Source of the DNA: Strongylocentrotus purpuratus
Taxonomy: Eukaryota > Echinodermata > Echinoidea > Camarodonta > Strongylocentrotidae
Direction of reading: 5' to 3'
DNA length: 64,000 nucleotides
Assembly (NCBI RefSeq): GCF_000002235.5
Contig: NW_022145610.1
Span: 35,138,266-35,202,265 of the forward strand
The notes beneath the pieces are model-generated. The model worked only from the letters and a program-made list of their open reading frames with translations. It was not told where the DNA came from and made no database searches. Each line of letters starts with the position of its first letter. The first letter of the stretch is position 1. Made by a program: the position numbers and the translations under genes. Shown here piece after piece: positions 1-10,860 of the stretch.

Positions 1-2
1 TT

Positions 3-990
3 TATTTTTTGGGCGGGGGGATGCAAGAGCCCTTCGCCCCCGTTTCCCTCTTTTCTTCTTCTTCCTCTTCTTGCTTTCCTTTTATCTTCTCTTTCCCTTT
101 CCCTTTCCCTTCTCTCTCTATCTCTTATTTATTTTTGGCGGGGGGGGGGGGGAGGAGGAGGCAAGAGCCCTTCGCCCTTCCCCTGTTTCCCTCTTATTCC
201 TCTTCTTTCTTTCCCTTTCCCTTCTCTCTCTCTCTCTCTCTCTCTCTTATTTATTTTTTTTGGCGGGGGGGGGGGGGGGAGGTAAGAGCCTTTCGCCCTT
301 CCCCCGTTTCCCTCTTTCCTTCTTCCTCTTCTTTCTTTCCTTTTATATTTTCTTTCCCTCTCCCTTCTCTTTCCCTTTATGGCGGGAGGGGGGAGGGGGA
401 GGTAAGAGCCTTTCGCCCTTCCCCCGTTTCCCTCTTTCCGTCTTCTTCTTCTTTCTTTCCTTTTATATTTTCTTTCCCTTTCCCTTTCCCTTCTCTCTAT
501 CTCTCTCTCTCTCTCCTATTTATTTGTTGGCGCGGGAGGGGGGGAGGAGGCAAGAGCCCCTCTTTTCTTCTTATTCTTCTTCCTTTCCTTTTTTATTCTC
601 TTTCCCTTTCCCTTCTCTCTCTCTCTCTCTCTTATTTATTTTTTGGGCGGGGGGATGCAAGAGCCCTTCGCCCCCGTTTCCCTCTTTTCTTCTTCTTCTT
701 CCTCTTCTTGCTTTCCTTTTATCTTCTCTTTCCCTTTCCCTTTCCCTTCTCTCTCTATCTCTTATTTATTTTTTTGGCGGGGGGTGGGAGGGACGAGGCA
801 AGAGCCCTTCGCCCTTCTCCCGTTTCCCTCTTTCCTTCTGATTCCTCTTCTTTTTTTCCTTTTATATTTTCTTTCCCTTTCCCTTCTCTCTCTTATTTAT
901 TTTTGGCGGGGGGGGGGGGGGGGAGGAGGCAAGAGCCCTTCGCCCTTCCCATGTTTCCCTCTTATTCCTCTTCTTTCTTTCCCTTTCCCT

Positions 991-1022
<32 letters not shown>

Positions 1023-1310
1023 ATTTTTTTGGCGGGGGGGGGGGGGGGGGGAGGTAAGAGCCTTTCGCCCTTCCCCCGTTTCCCTCTTTCCTTCTTCCTC
1101 TTCTTTCTTTCCTTTTATATTTTCTTTCCCTTTCCCTTTCCCTTCTCTCTCTCTCCTTATTTATTTTTTGGCGGGGGGGGGGGGGGGAGTGAGGAGGAGG
1201 CAAGAGCCCTTCGCCCCCCCCGTTTCCCTCTTTTCTTCTTATTATTCTTTCTTTCCTTTTATCTTCTCTTTCCCTTTCCCTTTCCCTTTTTCCTTCTCTC
1301 TGTCTCCCCC
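3..1310. repeat. Pyrimidine-rich satellite, about ten 120-145 bp units
   Basis: Each unit runs TTATTTATTTTT, GGC plus a long G run, AAGAGCCYTTCGCCC, CCGTTTCCCTCTTT, then CTTCTTC and CCCTTT blocks and (CT)n. G-run starts fall near 12, 137, 261, 381, 530, 647, 775, 904, 1031 and 1170. Unit variants recur: the one near 12 is almost identical to that near 647, 137 to 904, and 261 to 1031, so there is a loose higher-order period of about 640-770 bp. One strand is nearly all pyrimidine apart from the G runs, so long frames seen here are artefacts of low complexity. The array is probably cut by the left edge of the window. Confidence 0.92.
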
Positions 1311-1348
1311 AGCTAGGGCTGGTTTTGTTTACGAAGCGCCCGTCAGAA

Positions 1349-1408
1349 GAGTACACGATAGAGTACACGATAGAGTACACGATAGAGTACACGATAGAGT
1401 ACACGATA
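1349..1408. repeat. 12-bp tandem repeat GAGTACACGATA x5
   Basis: Five consecutive exact copies of GAGTACACGATA, directly abutting the palindrome cluster that follows. The CACGATA word is shared with that cluster, so both probably arose from the same local sequence. Confidence 0.95.
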
Positions 1409-1600
1409 AAATTGACGATATCGTGAACTTTATATCGTGAAATTTTCACGATAAAATTCACGATATCGTCAATTTCATCGTGAAAAGTTCACGATAAATT
1501 TCACGATATCGTCAATTTCGTGAATTTCTTCGTGAAAAATATGCGATAAAATTGACGATATCGTGAATTTTATCGCATATTTTTCACGATTTAATCTATT
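1408..1600. repeat. Cluster of nested palindromes built from CACGAT/ATCGTG
   Basis: AATTGACGATATCGTGAA and its complement occur several times in both orientations. One inverted repeat is centred near 1443 with arms of about 33 bp (1408-1441 against 1444-1475). A second, with arms ATATGCGATAAAATT / AATTTTATCGCATAT, spans about 1540-1582. The internal GATATC is self-complementary. No gene is seen here. The block could be the end of a DNA transposon or a satellite derivative. Confidence 0.85.
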
Positions 1601-2017
1601 CGCGATGTCCCTTCAGGGCCACCATACAACCCTCACAAAATAAAGGGGATAGCCTTTGGGAAAATGATGCATTAATTTCCCATGATTTTCCTTCATAGAG
1701 ACACAGGTATAATTTCTTAATGAATAATTTCAGCTCGTTTTGGTGTGTAGGAAGTGCAAGCGCAGGTGATAATAAAAATAATAATAGTGGGTTCTTGTAT
1801 AATTATCATGTCAGTCAGATTTGACCCTCCTGGCGCTCCCGATTATTACCCTGGCTTTAGCACGGCTGCCATACGGCGCTCTAGCATTTCAAGGAATAAA
1901 TTCATACCAGATCGGATGTATATTTTGTTTTTATATATTTTTCAGACGGAGTGGGTAGGGGATTTTTTAGAATTAAACACATAAACATGTGAACCATAAG
2001 ACTACATAAAGTTGATT

Positions 2018-2150
2018 AAACAGAAGAAGAAGAAGAAGGAGGAGGAGGAGGAGAAGGAGAAGGAGAAGAAGAAGGAGAAGAAGAAGAAGAAGACGACGAA
2101 GAAGAAGACGACGAAGAAGAAGGAGGAAGAGGAGAAGAAAAAGAAGCAAC
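2018..2150. repeat. GAA/GGA purine microsatellite
   Basis: Interrupted (GAA)n and (GGA)n tract with GACGAA variants. The Lys/Glu-rich frame through it is a low-complexity artefact. Confidence 0.92.
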
Positions 2151-2600
2151 CCCGTCCACACGTCCGCTGTAGCTTCCTCATATCGAATCCAGTTCATGAC
2201 CATGCAGAGCCCCTTCCCACCCCACCCCTCCCCCGGCGGCCGGTCTGCCGCCTGATTTGGGGGTAGGCCTTTCATATAAATCGGGATGAATTGTGGTGGA
2301 AATTTCATTTCCTGTACTAAATTCAAGTCAATGCAACGGTCGATACATGGTCGTGGTTTTAGCAGCTGTAGTTTTGAGTAAAATCATTCAATGCACGTAT
2401 TATAAGAGAATTCAGTAACATTCGAATGCTAAATCACGATCCATTATAATTAATAACTGTCCTATATCAAAGCTTTCCATTTATCATTGGTAGACATAAT
2501 TATAATAACCATCAGTTTCAAGTTAGCACAGTCACAAACAAACTGCATCGGCTTTTGGCAGATGATTAAATTTAAGATAACCTAATAATAATACAATCAC

Positions 2601-2967
2601 TTAAAGGTAAAGACCGGTAGTGATAAACTTGCGGTTCAAGGGTCTTGGGTGCAAAATATCCATTCAATATTGTTTAAATATTTTCTTCAGAGGTTTAGAT
2701 GGCAATACTTTAACCTGAATTCGCAAAAAAGCAGAAAAATATGTCGAACTGTCCAATTTTGAAGTGCATTCGCGATATCTATCCAGGCCGGACGATAATT
2801 ATGATAATTTATCAAATATTATAAATATAGGCGGTTTCCCGGCAAAATTTGTATCACCACGTATTTATAGTCAAAACATATTCTTTTACATGATTGGTAA
2901 TAAGTGCCTCCATTTCATTATTTGAGAGGGGGGGGGGGGGCGTTTCCAAACTGGTCTATACCTTTAA
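2601..2967 (+). mobile_element. TTAA-ended MITE, copy A
   Basis: Starts TTAAAGGTAAAGACCGGT and ends ACTGGTCTATACCTTTAA, an imperfect 18-bp terminal inverted repeat ending in TTAA on both sides. The right third (GGCGGTTTCCCGGCAAA, ATATTCTTTTACATGATTGG, CGTTTCCAAACTGGTC) matches the copies at 5839, 14324, 32052, 50649 and 59353. This copy is diverged and holds a 12-G run. TTAA target duplications are typical of the Kolobok and piggyBac superfamilies. No transposase is present. Confidence 0.8.
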
Positions 2968-3011
2968 GAGCTACACAATCATGGTCGTGAACAAACTGCG
3001 ACGAGTGTATA

Positions 3012-3278
3012 ACTAATAATGATAATACGATATTTTTATGGCGCACATATTTATCCACCACGCAATTAGGTGCCCAAGACGATCTATAATAGTGCACCTC
3101 GGCTCGGTCATGACTTTTTTTGTTACCGATTTCGGTGCTAATGCGTACCTATAGTATACAGGCCTGGGTGGAGAGTGGCGAATGTAGATAAGTATCTTGC
3201 CAAAGGACATTAGTGCCGCGGCGGGACTCAAACTGCGAACCATTGTGATCTATGATCCGATGACGTATCCACTATAAT
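3012..3278 (-). mobile_element. tRNA-derived SINE
   Basis: Read on the minus strand it begins near 3278 with a tRNA-like head: AGTGGATACGTCATCGGA, then a B-box-like GTTTGAGTCCC. It runs through TGTCCTTTGGCAAGATACTT and ends near ATGTGCGCCATAAAAAT with an AT-rich, ATT-type tail at 3012-3030. Head, body and simple tail in that order are usual for invertebrate tRNA SINEs. The head is degenerate, so it is not a functional tRNA gene. Confidence 0.7.
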
Positions 3279-3399
3279 ATCATTAATGATGCATGTTCCG
3301 GTTTCTTAATGTATAAAAGCAAATTATTTTGTGCTATGCTAACGAAATTGTTCGGGCCGTGACTACGCATTTTGACTACCCCCTACGGCAACAATTCTA

Positions 3400-3562
3400 T
3401 AGGGGATAGTTGTCCGGGGGGGGGGGGGTAGTGTTCTAGGGCCCGGGTAGTTGTCCGGGGGCCCTGAGGGGGGGGGGGGGGGGTAGTCGTCCTAGAGGGT
3501 TGTTGACCGTGGGGTGGTTATCATGGCCGGGTAGATGTCCAGGGGGTAAGTGTCCGAATACG
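3400..3562. repeat. G-rich minisatellite (GGGTAGTTGTCCGGGGG type)
   Basis: Several degenerate copies of GGTAGTTGTCC alternate with G runs of 12-17 and GGGCCC palindromes. Variants include GGTAGTCGTCC, GGTAGATGTCC and GGTAAGTGTCC. The tract is G4-prone on the + strand. Confidence 0.75.
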
Positions 3563-3714
3563 GATCAGATCATATCAGTTTCACTCGTTTGCGCTCAGTT
3601 TTTATCAAACTTTGCATGTGCATAGACCAACATCTATTACTTAAAGATATGACTACACCAAAGAAATTTAGGTCTATAACTACATGAAAACTGGGCTCAT
3701 AATTAAAGTGGAAT

Positions 3715-3751
<37 letters not shown>

Positions 3752-4398
3752 GCGTGCGTGCGTGTGTGTGTGTGGTTAGGGTGGGGGATGTTCGGATTCA
3801 ATGATCAACCATATAGTCCTGGAAAAAAAATATTCCATTTAACCCTACCCCCCCCCCTTAACCCTTTCCTCAACACCATCTCCATTTCTCCCTCTTAGCT
3901 CTCTGCCCTACATTAATCTCTCACTTATGTATGTATTTTCTTCACTACCACCCTTTTTCTATCTCTCTATATATAGGGAGAAGTTGGTTTCCCCATGAAC
4001 CTTGTAGTAGGTCCATGGTTTTCCACAGTCTTCCAACTGAATAAACACAATGGGCCAAACACAATGCCGAATTAACAACAGTGTGAACCGCATCCAGACG
4101 TATTTTAAATCCACTGTGTAAACACCACCCCTAATGTAATGTGTACAACCAAGGCTAGCCGACTGTAAAGCTGGCTTGATGACTCATACTCTAAGGACAG
4201 TCAGTGAATAGTCTGTAAAAACAGACTGTATTTTGAGACTCACTCACAACAATCTGTAAAGCATTTAGCCTAGTCTAACTTTTTAGTCGTCTATGGCTGT
4301 CAAGTGTCAAAGGGAGCTCTGATACAGGGCTTTGAGTGTGTAATAGACCATGACGTCTTAACAGTCTTACAGTTAAGACATTTTTTAACACACATTAT
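3563..4398. other. Mostly unique DNA with a (TG)n microsatellite
   Basis: A (TG)n/(CG)-interrupted microsatellite lies at 3717-3772. The rest is unique-looking. A small hairpin AGTCTGT/ACAGACT occurs near 4210-4230. No exon or RNA gene was recognised. Confidence 0.6.
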
Positions 4399-4596
4399 AT
4401 GATAAAGGTTCATGCATTTAAACTATTCAACACCGGCCGGTTGCAAATTGCAGAGAGCAAGTTGGATGAGAGGTTGCCGTGGCAAAAGAAGGGAGAATCG
4501 GATACACGCAGCGCATTGAAGGTGAATATTGAGGCCGTACACAGCGCTAAAATCATCTCCATGCTTGGACGAAAGTCCCGCATCCATACAAATTAA
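4399..4596 (+). other. Open frame of unknown meaning
   Basis: A 65-codon frame with balanced composition, unlike its AT-rich surroundings. It is basic and has no domain I recognise. A possible donor GTGAAT follows GCATTGAAG inside it (near 4521). It could be part of an untranslated or coding exon, or chance. There is no partner exon to test it with. Confidence 0.15.
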
Positions 4597-5624
4597 TGCG
4601 CTTTCACAAGGCTAATAAGAGAGCAGACGGCAAAATTGTGTTTAAGTCTACAGGTTGCATGTGTCTTGTTTTGGAGAAGCAAAACGGAATAACCACAACA
4701 ACAGACGGTGAGCCGATCATACATTTTCTGTAGCCTACCATTCATCTCGATGAATAATGTTTTTGCCTTCTTGCATTGGACTGTGTGAATAGCTTTATTG
4801 ATGTTCAATTATGAATAAGATTGTTGGATGTAGATGAGAGCGCACATATCAGTCTAGAGCGAGCTCAATGGCATGAATGCATTTTAACTGTTATTGTGCA
4901 TCTACTTTTAGGATGCTCTTCTAATGTCTGATGTTTACAATGGCAGTGGCATCTCTTGAAGAAATTAAACTGAATCATTTTCAAGATATTGATCGATGAC
5001 GATGTTGAGTAAAAATAACAGTTTGACTTTGAGTTTCATGCTAGTTGCTACTGCTACAGTGGCAGGATGGGATCATGATGGGATTACATGATTTCAATAC
5101 ATTTTGATAAATGCCCTTCCTTATAACACTCATAGGTCTAGAATCTAGTTATTGATATATGTTTACTAATACTGAAATCCATATCCATCTCAGTCATCAG
5201 CATTTGTCAATCTTTTCCATTCTTGTACTCGTAGAAAGCAACAAATTGCACCTTTTGATCCATTTTGATCTATTTTGGGCAAGACACATGTGATTTCTTG
5301 ATTTATTAATTCAATGATCGATGCAGACAACCAGAGTATCATGCATGTCTAGACCGTGACCGTTTTGACTGTTTTGTAGCGGAACAAATACATGAACAAT
5401 TTTAAGTGCATCTTCTTATTGCATAAAGTATTTTGCATTGAGGCAACGTGCAGGGAAGACGTGCAGTGTCATATATTACATGTATATTATTATTAGGTAC
5501 CGGTATATCACTCCGAGTCCTATCTATATTTTTATTTTTTATTTTAGTGGGGGCCGGGGGGGGGGGGTACATATGGAACTCTACCCCCTCTTGCTCCTCT
5601 GCCTCCCTGACTTGTATATAATGA

Positions 5625-5845
5625 GATTTATTATTAAATCGTACCACTGTCACAGTAACAAGAGGTCACCAGTTTAAACTACAAAAGAAACATGTAAAAT
5701 CTAAATTGAGGCAGAGCTCTTTTTCACAGAGAGTAGTAAATGAATGGAATGGTCTCCCATCATATGTAGCAGAAAGTCCATCACTCAATTCTTTCAAATC
5801 AAATCTTGACAAGTACTGGTCAATGAAGAAGGACAAGTTTAAAGG
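5625..5845 (+). mobile_element. 5'-truncated LINE: C-terminal end of a reverse transcriptase ORF
   Basis: The frame reads TRGHQFKLQKKHVKSKLRQ, then FSQRVVNEWNGLPSYV, then SLNSFKSNLDKYW. This R-x-x-F-S-Q-R-V-x-N-x-W-N-x-L-P ... S-x-N-x-F-K-x-x-L-D-x-x-W pattern is the well-known tail of non-LTR retrotransposon ORF2 proteins (CR1/Jockey-like lineages of marine invertebrates). Only about 60 residues remain; the polymerase core is missing upstream. Directly after DKYW the frame runs into the TTAA MITE at 5839, which supplies its last residues and stop (5960). The MITE therefore either inserted at the 3' end of the LINE or was carried with it. Confidence 0.85.
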
Positions 5846-6206
5846 TAAAGACCAGTTATGGTCATGCGATTGCATTGTGAAAGAAACGTTGTGGAATCGA
5901 TCAGAAAAGGTTGATCATCTAGCATCTAGCATCTGCGAGGTTCTGGAATCATCAAAATGATAAGAAATTTGGCCCATTCTTTGTAAAGTTACAAGCACTA
6001 TACACAGAAAGATGTATATGGGACTACCCTATATCTCTCACAGACCATGAGAGAAACAAATTTACCAAATATATAGTAGGCGGTTTCCCGGCAAATTTTT
6101 TATCATCATGTATTAGTCAAAACATATTCTTTCACATGATTGGTAATGAGAGCTTCCATTTCATTTTTGAAATTGGGGCGTTTCCAATACTGGTCTTTAC
6201 CTTTAA
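5839..6206 (+). mobile_element. TTAA-ended MITE, copy B (intact-looking)
   Basis: Ends are TTAAAGGTAAAGACCAGT and ACTGGTCTTTACCTTTAA, a perfect 18-bp inverted repeat including the TTAA. The body is 368 bp with no coding capacity. It is nearly identical, base for base, to the reverse-orientation copy at 50649-51022, including a shared ATCTAGCATCTAGCATCTGC tandem triplication. That suggests the two copies are young. It abuts the LINE tail upstream. Confidence 0.9.
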
Positions 6207-7306
6207 TCCTGATGAACTATTCAACTGTCCATGTTCATCCGTAACTGCACAACGCCAAATTCAAGAGTAACCCACTAGCAGACACCGAGGGGCAAATAAG
6301 TTTTGTATAACTTTATGCCTACTTCCAAGGTATGACTTCCAAGGTATGACTAAGAGAATGAGTACAAGAAGATAGACCAAGAAGAAGATAGACCATGGAA
6401 GCTCGACTGCTGTCTCAGCATTCTTCCAGTTTTTGCGGTAAAGGTAAAGTCAAGACCATAAATACATGCTTCTTTCCTCTCCATACCGAGCCAGGAGTGT
6501 AGCTGTAGGTCGACATTTGACTTTTCCCCCTTTTCACAACCATGATAAAGGAGTGTACTAGCTTGTACTGAACATGACCAATGGTGCATGAATTTTTAGA
6601 TTTAGTGTAAATTTTGGTTGAAAAGGGTTTTCTATTTCATGTGAATAGTACTTTTGTGAATGGCCATACACAACCGTACAGGATCTACATAAATTAGGTA
6701 CACAACTGTAGACATTTGAGTACAGAGAGTACACAACTGTATCTACATGTATACCGGTAGATGTACAGTACATGTACAGTATGTGCACTGCTCATTCCTC
6801 AAATATGGGCTCTGTAAATAAAAATTGGCTACCGGTATTTAAACTATCAATCATAAAAAGTTATTGTATACTGTAGCTCCATTCTTGCTGAATTTTTATT
6901 TTTATGTGATGTAAAATCGATTGTTTTTTTTTAGTTATAATTAGTTGAAAAGAAATCAAAAGATTACAAAAATTAAAGAGCATTCTATTCTCGCAATAAT
7001 TTTACATGCAGTACCTAGCAAGTTTCTTTCTGAGACATAAAATGTACTGTATGTTGTGATTGATTGTAATGGTATACATGTACATTATAAAAGATACAGT
7101 TAGTTTTGTGGAGATACAATTCATTGAAAATATATGCTACATGATTGCCAAGGAGTAATATTTCCATAGGTGCTTCAGCAGTTACAGGTATTTCATTATT
7201 GTGATTTCATAAGTCAACAGAGAATACATTTACATCACCGGAAGTTGCGCTCTTTCATCTATAGGTCAAATTCCCGGAGTGCCACTACATATAGTCCCCT
7301 TCCCTC
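6207..7306. other. No gene recognised
   Basis: AT-rich unique DNA. A 13-bp word, CTTCCAAGGTATG, is duplicated near 6324-6350. Palindromic ACATGT/GTACATGTAC and ACCGGTA words cluster at 6740-6840 and 7070-7090. Confidence 0.6.
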
Positions 7307-7501
7307 TTAAAGCCCATATGTACTAGTGTACAGGAGGGATTAGACCACCCTGCAAGGTCACTGGACAGGTTGTTATCTCAACAAATCATCTCTCAATTAA
7401 CATAAGAAAAAGAGGATCATGGGGGACCTATGGTCACCGATTAGGCATTGTTTGTTATATAGAGGGCGCAAGTAGCTATAAGTAGTGCAGTGGGCCTTTA
7501 A
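7307..7501. mobile_element. Short TTAA-ended MITE, second family
   Basis: Left end TTAAAGCCCATATGTACTAG pairs imperfectly with right end AGTAGTGCAGTGGGCCTTTAA. The consensus arm is TTAAAGGCCCACTGCACTAC. Length is 195 bp and it has no coding capacity. The TTAA ends suggest the same kind of transposase as the 368-bp family, but the inner sequence is unrelated. Confidence 0.6.
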
Positions 7502-8335
7502 ATAGAGATTGTACACGTTCATGTATGTAGGGGGAAGTACATGAATTTGTAGTTTGATTAATCAACATTTGAATGTGCATGCATGTGATGTGTGTGCCAA
7601 AACTCTGTCTCTGTCTCTCTAATAGCTACAATGTATCCCACCGGTGCCATCCTTGAATTGAGTTTCTTTATTGTCATGCACAATGACCATGATACAATAT
7701 GGGAGATGTTGATGGTGAAATAAGGACTATGAATATATATGTGTTCCAGTGGAAAATTGAATTAATTGTCTGGTAAAATATAATGGACATTCATTCATAT
7801 TTCATATTCATATTCATTTCATTTCCAACAGAAAGGTATTAACAAAGATATTACATTTTTTTTCTTCATACATAATTCATTTTTTCAGGAAACTATACAA
7901 ATGCACTTTGCACATAATAAATTATTACTGGAAATTCTTAATTTGACTTCATAGGCCTACATGTATGATTGGGCAATGTGGTATACAGTACATGTACATG
8001 TACAAGTACCGGTAAGCAAGATATTTTCCATTTTCATATACAGTATAAATGTACCGGTATACAATATCCAGTTTAATAGGACTGATGCTAAATCTAATAA
8101 TTGTGCACAAACCACACTTGTGCATGGATTCAAGCGGGGCAGTTCTTCACATGCAGAGCGGGTAGATTAGGGAGCATGTTGGCTGAATATGCATTTTCTC
8201 AGCTTTGCAATGCCAAATGTATATGAGAGCATGGATGATGTGAGATGAAATCCGATCATGTCTGGATCATATTGTCAATCAGTCATCATGTTATGAGGAG
8301 ATGTGGGATGATGTATGATGGTCGGGAATGAGAAG
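7502..8335. other. No gene recognised
   Basis: AT-rich unique DNA with GTACATGTAC palindromes near 7990. Nothing coding is recognised. Confidence 0.6.
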
Positions 8336-8580
8336 ATGGAAGGAAAAGAAAATATGGAGAGAGAAAGAGAGAGAGAGGGGGGGGGGGGGGGAGAAAGAGG
8401 AGAGAGAGAGAGAGAGAGAGAGGGGGGAGGAGAAAGAAAATAGAGGGGGGGGGGGCTACTTGCAGACATCGATAATGACTTAAGTTTGGTGTGTACATGA
8501 AAGCAAGACAGAGGTATGAAAGAGAAAATTGGGAAATTAAAGAGAAAAATAGAGAGAGAGAGAGAGAGAGAGAGAGGAAG
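8336..8580. repeat. GA/G-rich microsatellites
   Basis: (GA)n with two long G runs at 8340-8455, and a second (GA)n at 8547-8576. Arg/Glu and Leu/Ser frames in this stretch are repeat artefacts. Confidence 0.92.
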
Positions 8581-9883
8581 AAATTGTTATGTATGTGTAT
8601 GTATTCAAGTACAAAATATAAATTCCTGCATTTGGTATTCATGATGATTGGCTCTAAAATTGAAATTGAACGGAATAGAATGAGTGCATGTATTTTAACT
8701 AAATAATTCCTGATACATACTGTACATGTACATGTAAAATACATAGCTCGTTGACTTAGTCGAAGCTTTCCATTTTATGAAAGCCAAGTAAACTGGCAAA
8801 TATGATATGGGCACATATTACATGTACCTTAGGGATTATCAAACTGCTTTCACTTATAAATGCTAAATGTCACCCGCAAAATCTACCCCTAACAATGCTG
8901 AATAAAGAATGATCGATGTACATGAACTCTGCGGCACAATGAGGCATGATTTGTTATGCTTTTACTTACAGTACCTGTATGTCATAGAGTAACCGAGGTA
9001 CCTCCATGTTACTGCAGCTGAGTGGGGATAGATTGAATAACAGTCACGTAGGCCGCCAGGTAATTGTGATGTGGAGTTAAAGCCAGAGCGCATTGCAGAC
9101 GATAACATCAATCCTTCTCTGCCTAGCAGCGTACAGGGCCCCTTTTTTATAGCAGGAAAGTGCATATTATAAGCGGAGACATTGTGTATGTGAATTACTG
9201 AGTTTAGGTAAAATTGTAAAAGAGAAACAAGGGAGAGATGCATGTGTGTATGTTAAATGAATGATCTGTATACATGTACATTGTAAATTGTACACTTCTT
9301 TGGTATGTTGGTATTCATAAAATCAGAAATATAGTCAGACATGAAGCATGGAATATTGAATCAGGATGTCTGGAATCCAATTAAGGAAAAAGACTTGAGA
9401 TTACACTGTACCTTTACTGGCCACAAAGCAAAAAGGTCACTCTTGAATATTACATGCTCAAACTGTCATGTCTATAGAGAAGATGTGTTTTTATTGTCCC
9501 AATCATGTACATTACGTGACTATTACATGTACATGTGTGATACCTGAGTTATCATGTCTCTTGAAACTCTCAACACATTCATATCTTCATAAGATAGCAT
9601 GTTGTTAATGTCATATTTGTAGGATTTAGTCTGCATGCTCCGACTGTAATTTATCATTTACACTGTGTCTTGAATAAATCAATAGTCTAGAGGACTTACT
9701 AGCTCTACATACGTATAAAGCTAGGCTACAAGCTCAAATAATTCTTATCCAGCGTGAAGTGCTGTGACTGACATGGTTTAGTGCCTTCAAACGGCACAGG
9801 AATTTTCATTTCCAATCTGAACTTAAAATGATTAGAATGTCAGGATTAAAGTATTAATTTGACTCACTATATATCCTACGCTG
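8581..9883. other. No gene recognised
   Basis: AT-rich unique DNA. Several short frames occur but none shows a known domain or paired splice sites. Confidence 0.55.
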
Positions 9884-10039
9884 ATGAAGGAGAGTGCTCA
9901 GAAGAACAAACCCACATTTTCTTCTGGAAGTAGAATACTTGCTGATGCAGATGTGTCTTCAACTTGCTTTAACTCTCCTGTTAATATCTACCTTGCTAAG
10001 GGCAGAAGTAATATGTTTGTGTGTGAAAAGAATCTACAG
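9884..10039 (+). CDS. Speculative coding exon (52 codons, phase 0 donor)
   Basis: From an ATG the frame stays open for 52 codons (it begins MKESAQKNKPTFSSG) and meets CTACAG|GTAAAT, a fair donor. Codon choice looks protein-like and the segment is more GC-rich than its flanks. No family is recognised, no acceptor is obvious upstream, and no in-frame partner exon has been found, so chance is quite possible. Confidence 0.2.
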
Positions 10040-10424
10040 GTAAATTATTTTGTACAAGTCTTGCAGAATCTACTGCTACACATTTAGGTAACCAGTGATA
10101 TAGGACACCGAATTATCATCTGTTACTTCTTAAGTCTATAGATCTAACAAAATTTTCCATCTGAATCGATTCGTTGTCTCAGATGGTGTGCAACTGTGCA
10201 CATCATTTGGGTATACTATTAATAGAAACAGTTTTCCACCTCGATCTATTCCTGGCATGTTTGGAGGCATTCCTTGACCAGCATGACAACCAAAGGCGGG
10301 CGCCTCTGATGCCATCTCTTGCTGTGTCCAACGGAGTCAATGGTTTTGATGGTTGGTCACATGCTGCGAAAAGGGATGCAGGAATAAGCAAATGTTACTC
10401 CAGACTCCAGAGGTCAGATGGAGG

Positions 10425-10517
10425 GTGATGATGATGGAAGAATGATGATAATGATAAGGGTGGTGATGAAGATGAAGATGATGATGGTAAGGATGATGAT
10501 GAAGATGATGATGATGG

Positions 10518-10560
<43 letters not shown>

Positions 10561-10657
10561 ATGATGATACTGAATTAATGATGGTGATGATGATGATGAT
10601 GATGATGAAGATAATGGTGATGAAGATGATGAAGATGATGGTAAGGATGATGATGAA

Positions 10658-10702
<45 letters not shown>

Positions 10703-10860
10703 ATGATGATACTGAATTAATGATGGTGATGATGATGATGATGATGATGAAGATAATGGTGATGAAGATGATGAAGATGATGATGAAGATGATGAAGATG
10801 ATGATGATGATGATGATGATATGTAGATGATGATGATGGTGTTGAGAAGGAGGAGGATGA
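10425..10860. repeat. (GAT)n microsatellite with a longer internal repeat
   Basis: Long GAT/GAA/GGT trinucleotide array. A block beginning GGAATGATGATACTGAATTA occurs twice, about 143 bp apart (near 10558 and 10700), so the array has also been duplicated as larger units. The Ser-, His- and Ile-rich frames are artefacts. Confidence 0.95.

Noticed and set aside
9-1440. Long frames of 435, 265, 256 and 146 codons at the left end
   Set aside because: They run through the pyrimidine satellite and encode only Ser/Leu/Phe/Pro and Gly/Arg low complexity, in several frames at once.
3210-3275. tRNA gene on the minus strand
   Set aside because: A- and B-box-like words are present but the cloverleaf does not close; the following body and simple tail mark a SINE.
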